A DNA stretch of 64,000 nucleotides from Pseudonocardia abyssalis (lineage in GTDB: Bacteria; Actinomycetota; Actinomycetes; Mycobacteriales; Pseudonocardiaceae), in assembly GCF_019263705.2 (NCBI RefSeq), contig NZ_JADQDK010000001.1, forward strand, positions 5,890,001 through 5,954,000, read 5' to 3'. Positions 61,689 through 64,000 of this stretch are shown piece after piece. A program made the position numbers and the translations under genes. The stretch's first letter is position 1. Each line of letters opens with the position of its first letter. The notes under the pieces were generated by a model that saw nothing but the letters and a program-made list of their open reading frames with translations, ran no database searches and was not told where the DNA came from.

Positions 61689-63008
61689 GTGCCGGACATG
61701 CGCATACCACTGTTCCTGGTGCCGATCCTGCGGACCCTCGTGGTCCTGGCGTTCGTCGGCCTGTCGGCAGCCATCTTCGGATTCCTCTGGCTCAACTCCG
61801 GTGGCACCATCCCGCTCATCTCGCAGGCCGGCTACCGCGTGACGCTGGCGATGGACGACGTGGACAACCTGGTGCCGCAGTCCGATGTGCGGCAGGCCGG
61901 TGTCGTGGTCGGCCGGGTGCAGGACGTGCAGGTGGAGGGAGGCTCCGCGGTCGTCACCCTGGATCTAGACAAGGACGCCGGGCCGCTGCACGAGGGCGTC
62001 ACGGTGACGATCCGCAACAAGACACTGGTGGAGGAGACCTACGCCGACATCGACGACGGCTCCGGCGCGGAGATCGCCACCGAAGCGATCCTGCCGCGCA
62101 GCGCCGCCCGGTCGAGCGTCCAGCTCGACGACGTGCTGACCAGCCTCGACCAGCCCACCCGGGACGCTCTGGGCAGCACCATCCGGTCCGCGGCGCTGGT
62201 CACCGACGGGTCCCGCGAGGACATCGCCGACGCCGTGGCCGGGCTCGGTGCGCTGGGTCGCGAGGGCGGCAGCGCCCTCGACGCGCTGGCCGCCCAGTCG
62301 GAGGACCTCGTGGAGGTCACCGGCAACACGACCGCCCTGTTGCGGGCGCTCGACACCGGCCAGGGCCGGATCACCGACCTGGTCCGCGACGCGGACCGGA
62401 TCACCCAGGTGGTCACCGACAACCGGACCGATCTGGAGGCCGTGCTGCGTGAGCTGCCGGGCGTGCTGGACACCGCGCGGGACGCCAGCGGAAGCCTGAA
62501 GACGCTCGCCGGCTCGCTCGCCCCGGTGGCGGCGAACCTGGAGGCCGCCGCGCCCGACCTGTCCGCCGCGCTGCGCGAACTGCCCGAGACGTCGGCGGAC
62601 CTCAGGGGCCTCCTGCCGTCGCTCGACACCACTCTCGAACGCGCGCCGGACACCCTGACGCGGGTGGGCGGCTTCACCGACGTGACCCGGGACCTCGTCC
62701 CGACGTTGCAGGTCAACCTGTCGGACCTGAACCCGGCGCTGGCCTACCTGCGCCCCTACGGCAAGGACACCGCGCTGTGGTTCGCAGGCCTGTCCCAGAC
62801 CCTCGGAGTCTCGGCTGACGGGAACGGGACGGCGCTGCGCGCCTTCGTCGTCGTCAACGAGAAATCGGTGAACCAGCCGCTAAACACCCAGTTCGGCCCG
62901 CTGGAGAAGTACAACCCGTACCCCGAGGCGGGCGACAACTCCGACCCACGCCGGTCCTTCGACGGCGAGTACCCGCGGGTCGAGCGGGATCCAGTCCCCG
63001 AGAACTGA
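61689..63008 (+). CDS. mceF: Mce protein F (MCE/MlaD domain)
   Basis: 439 residues from GTG 61689, just after the mceE stop; ATG 61698 is possible. N-terminal helix (LRTLVVLAFVGLSAAIFGFLWL), MCE domain YRVTLAMDDVDNLVPQSDVRQAGVVVGRVQDVQV and IRNKTLVEETYADIDDGSG, a helical needle part with LPETSADLRGLLPSLDTTLERAPDTLTR, and the C-terminal NPYPEAGDNSDPRRSFDGEYPRVERDPV segment. Last of six Mce genes; a terminator follows at 63025. Confidence 0.9.
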   Translation: MPDMRIPLFLVPILRTLVVLAFVGLSAAIFGFLWLNSGGTIPLISQAGYRVTLAMDDVDNLVPQSDVRQAGVVVGRVQDVQVEGGSAVVTLDLDKDAGPLHEGVTVTIRNKTLVEETYADIDDGSGAEIATEAILPRSAARSSVQLDDVLTSLDQPTRDALGSTIRSAALVTDGSREDIADAVAGLGALGREGGSALDALAAQSEDLVEVTGNTTALLRALDTGQGRITDLVRDADRITQVVTDNRTDLEAVLRELPGVLDTARDASGSLKTLAGSLAPVAANLEAAAPDLSAALRELPETSADLRGLLPSLDTTLERAPDTLTRVGGFTDVTRDLVPTLQVNLSDLNPALAYLRPYGKDTALWFAGLSQTLGVSADGNGTALRAFVVVNEKSVNQPLNTQFGPLEKYNPYPEAGDNSDPRRSFDGEYPRVERDPVPEN

Positions 63009-63024
63009 GGGGAAGGAGCCCACT

Positions 63025-63053
63025 GGCGGTGACCCGGCCCCCGGGTCACCGCC
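63025..63053. terminator. Stem-loop after mceF
   Basis: GGCGGTGACCCGG, loop CCC, CCGGGTCACCGCC: a 13-bp perfect stem 16 bp after the mceF stop. It is followed by the perfect palindrome CATCACGTGATG (63053-63064). The first is a likely terminator; the second could be an operator of the downstream transporter gene. Confidence 0.75.
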
Positions 63054-63101
63054 ATCACGTGATGAGGATGATGGTGCGATGACGGTGACGAGGCCGGCAG
63101 G

Positions 63102-64000
63102 GTGACGGGCCCACGCGAGCAGGAATTCGGGGACGGCCCGCCCCGCCGTCTCGGGTCGCCGCGTTCGCCCGCCCGGTGGGTGGCACGGCTCGGATGGCGC
63201 CGATGGGTGGCCGGGCTCCTGGTGGCCGGCCTGGTCGGTGCGGTGCTGATGGGCCTGCTGAAACTCCGGGTCGACACCGGCGTGAACTCCGTCGTCGTGC
63301 CCGACGACCCCGCCGCCATCGCGCTCGCCGAGGTCGGGTCGTCGTTCGGTGGTGACCCCGTCGTGGTGCTGCTGGAGTCTGTGCAGCCTCGGCAGCTGCT
63401 GTCCGCCGACACATTGCCCGCCCTGCTGAAGCTGGAGGGGCAGCTCGCCCGCACCCCGGACGTGGCCGCGGTCTACGGCCCGGCCACGGTGCTGAACCAG
63501 GTGGCCGGGCGGGCGCAGGAGCTCCTCGCCGAACTGTCGGGTTACCGCGACGGGGTGCGTGCCGCCGCGGCCGAGCGGGTCATCGCCGAGGGCGGGTCCG
63601 AGGCTGCGGCCCAGGATGCCGCGGCGGCCGCCGTGGCCGAGTTCGACCAGCGCTACGGGGCGTTCATCGTGCAGGGGTTGCCGGGCGGGCTGCCCACGCT
63701 GCGCAACGACGAGTTCGTCAGCTCGGTGATCTTCGGAGGCGGCGGCGAGCCGCGCCCGCAGTGGAGATTCGTGGTGCCGGAGGCCTCGGCGGTCGCGGTG
63801 CTCGTCAGGCCCCGTCAGGATCTGGATCAGGCCGGCGTGGAACGACTGGTCGCCGACGTCCGGGGCGCGGTCGCGGTGGCGGGACTGGACGCCGAGCGGG
63901 TCACGGTGTCCGGGGTGCCGGCCGTCGCGGCCGCACTGGGCGACCGGGTCCGCACGGAGGTCCCGTTGCTCGGGGGCATCGCCCTGCTGGCGGTCGGGGC
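63102..64000 (+). CDS. MMPL/RND-family transporter (partial at right edge)
   Basis: 299 codons from GTG 63102 are visible and the frame is open at base 64000. The N-terminus has a basic stretch (RRWVAGL) and a first membrane helix (VAGLLVAGLVGAVLMGLLKL), then a large periplasmic-type domain with VVVPDDPAAIALAEVGSSFGGDPVVVLLE, a feature of hopanoid/MmpL-like RND proteins. Next helices begin at the end (LLGGIALLAVG). MmpL/RND transporters move lipids or drugs and are often associated with Mce loci. Its substrate is unknown. It is separated from the Mce operon by a strong terminator. Confidence 0.85.
   Translation, partial: MTGPREQEFGDGPPRRLGSPRSPARWVARLGWRRWVAGLLVAGLVGAVLMGLLKLRVDTGVNSVVVPDDPAAIALAEVGSSFGGDPVVVLLESVQPRQLLSADTLPALLKLEGQLARTPDVAAVYGPATVLNQVAGRAQELLAELSGYRDGVRAAAAERVIAEGGSEAAAQDAAAAAVAEFDQRYGAFIVQGLPGGLPTLRNDEFVSSVIFGGGGEPRPQWRFVVPEASAVAVLVRPRQDLDQAGVERLVADVRGAVAVAGLDAERVTVSGVPAVAAALGDRVRTEVPLLGGIALLAVG

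Overview
The window is very GC-rich, uses GTG starts freely and overlaps stops and starts as ATGA/GTGA. It carries typical actinobacterial genes: acyl-CoA carboxylase alpha/beta/epsilon subunits, a four-gene conservon, a Mce operon, an LpdA-type flavoprotein, HisN and a DUF222/HNH remnant. The best guess is a chromosomal segment of a Pseudonocardiaceae-like actinomycete; this rests on gene content and is inferred, not tested.

Layout. 1-6250: a SARP-type regulator fused to a receiver domain (cut by the left edge), a gamma-glutamylcyclotransferase-like protein, an LpdA-type NAD(P)H dehydrogenase, a TerD-VWA protein, a decayed exonuclease and a GNAT acetyltransferase. 6264-18653: the acyl-CoA carboxylase neighbourhood on the minus strand (accA, accD, accE with sufE, sseA, maf), interleaved with an MNIO (DUF692) enzyme, its TIGR04222-type membrane partner with a Gly/Cys tail, a second small Gly/Cys-tailed membrane peptide, a DUF427 gene and a plus-strand conservon (cvnA-D). 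18776-30443: a broken secreted-protein gene, an FAD monooxygenase, birA, a PH-domain membrane protein, HMG-CoA lyase, a MaoC-like hydratase, a GlcG/HbpS protein, a SulP transporter, prfC, a striking 22-bp repeat array, hisN and a two-component system. 30444-44369: an accessory stretch with an intact IS481-family element, a YjbR-like protein, an MFS exporter, a DUF222/HNH pseudogene, a pair of dynamin-like GTPases, a hydrolase fragment, a SLOG-like protein, an APC permease with a universal stress protein, an AMP-dependent synthetase and an intact IS256-family element. 44486-64000: a lipid/steroid uptake region with a TetR regulator, a degenerate Mce-type ATPase, a stress protein, aldehyde dehydrogenase, an SCP2 protein, an acyl-CoA ligase, a membrane protein, a GAF histidine kinase, then yrbEA-yrbEB-ATPase-mceA-F and an MMPL/RND transporter running off the right edge.

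How it fits together. The acyl-CoA carboxylase subunits and the biotin ligase that would activate the AccA subunit lie within about 15 kb. The Mce operon would import a hydrophobic substrate (sterol or fatty acid) that the neighbouring acyl-CoA ligase, SCP2 protein and aldehyde dehydrogenase could process. The most unusual parts are the MNIO/TIGR04222 pair with a nearby second Gly/Cys peptide, the inverted 22-bp repeat array, an ABC ATPase that has lost several catalytic motifs, and two insertion sequences whose target duplications can be read directly. No tRNA, rRNA or CRISPR array was recognised.
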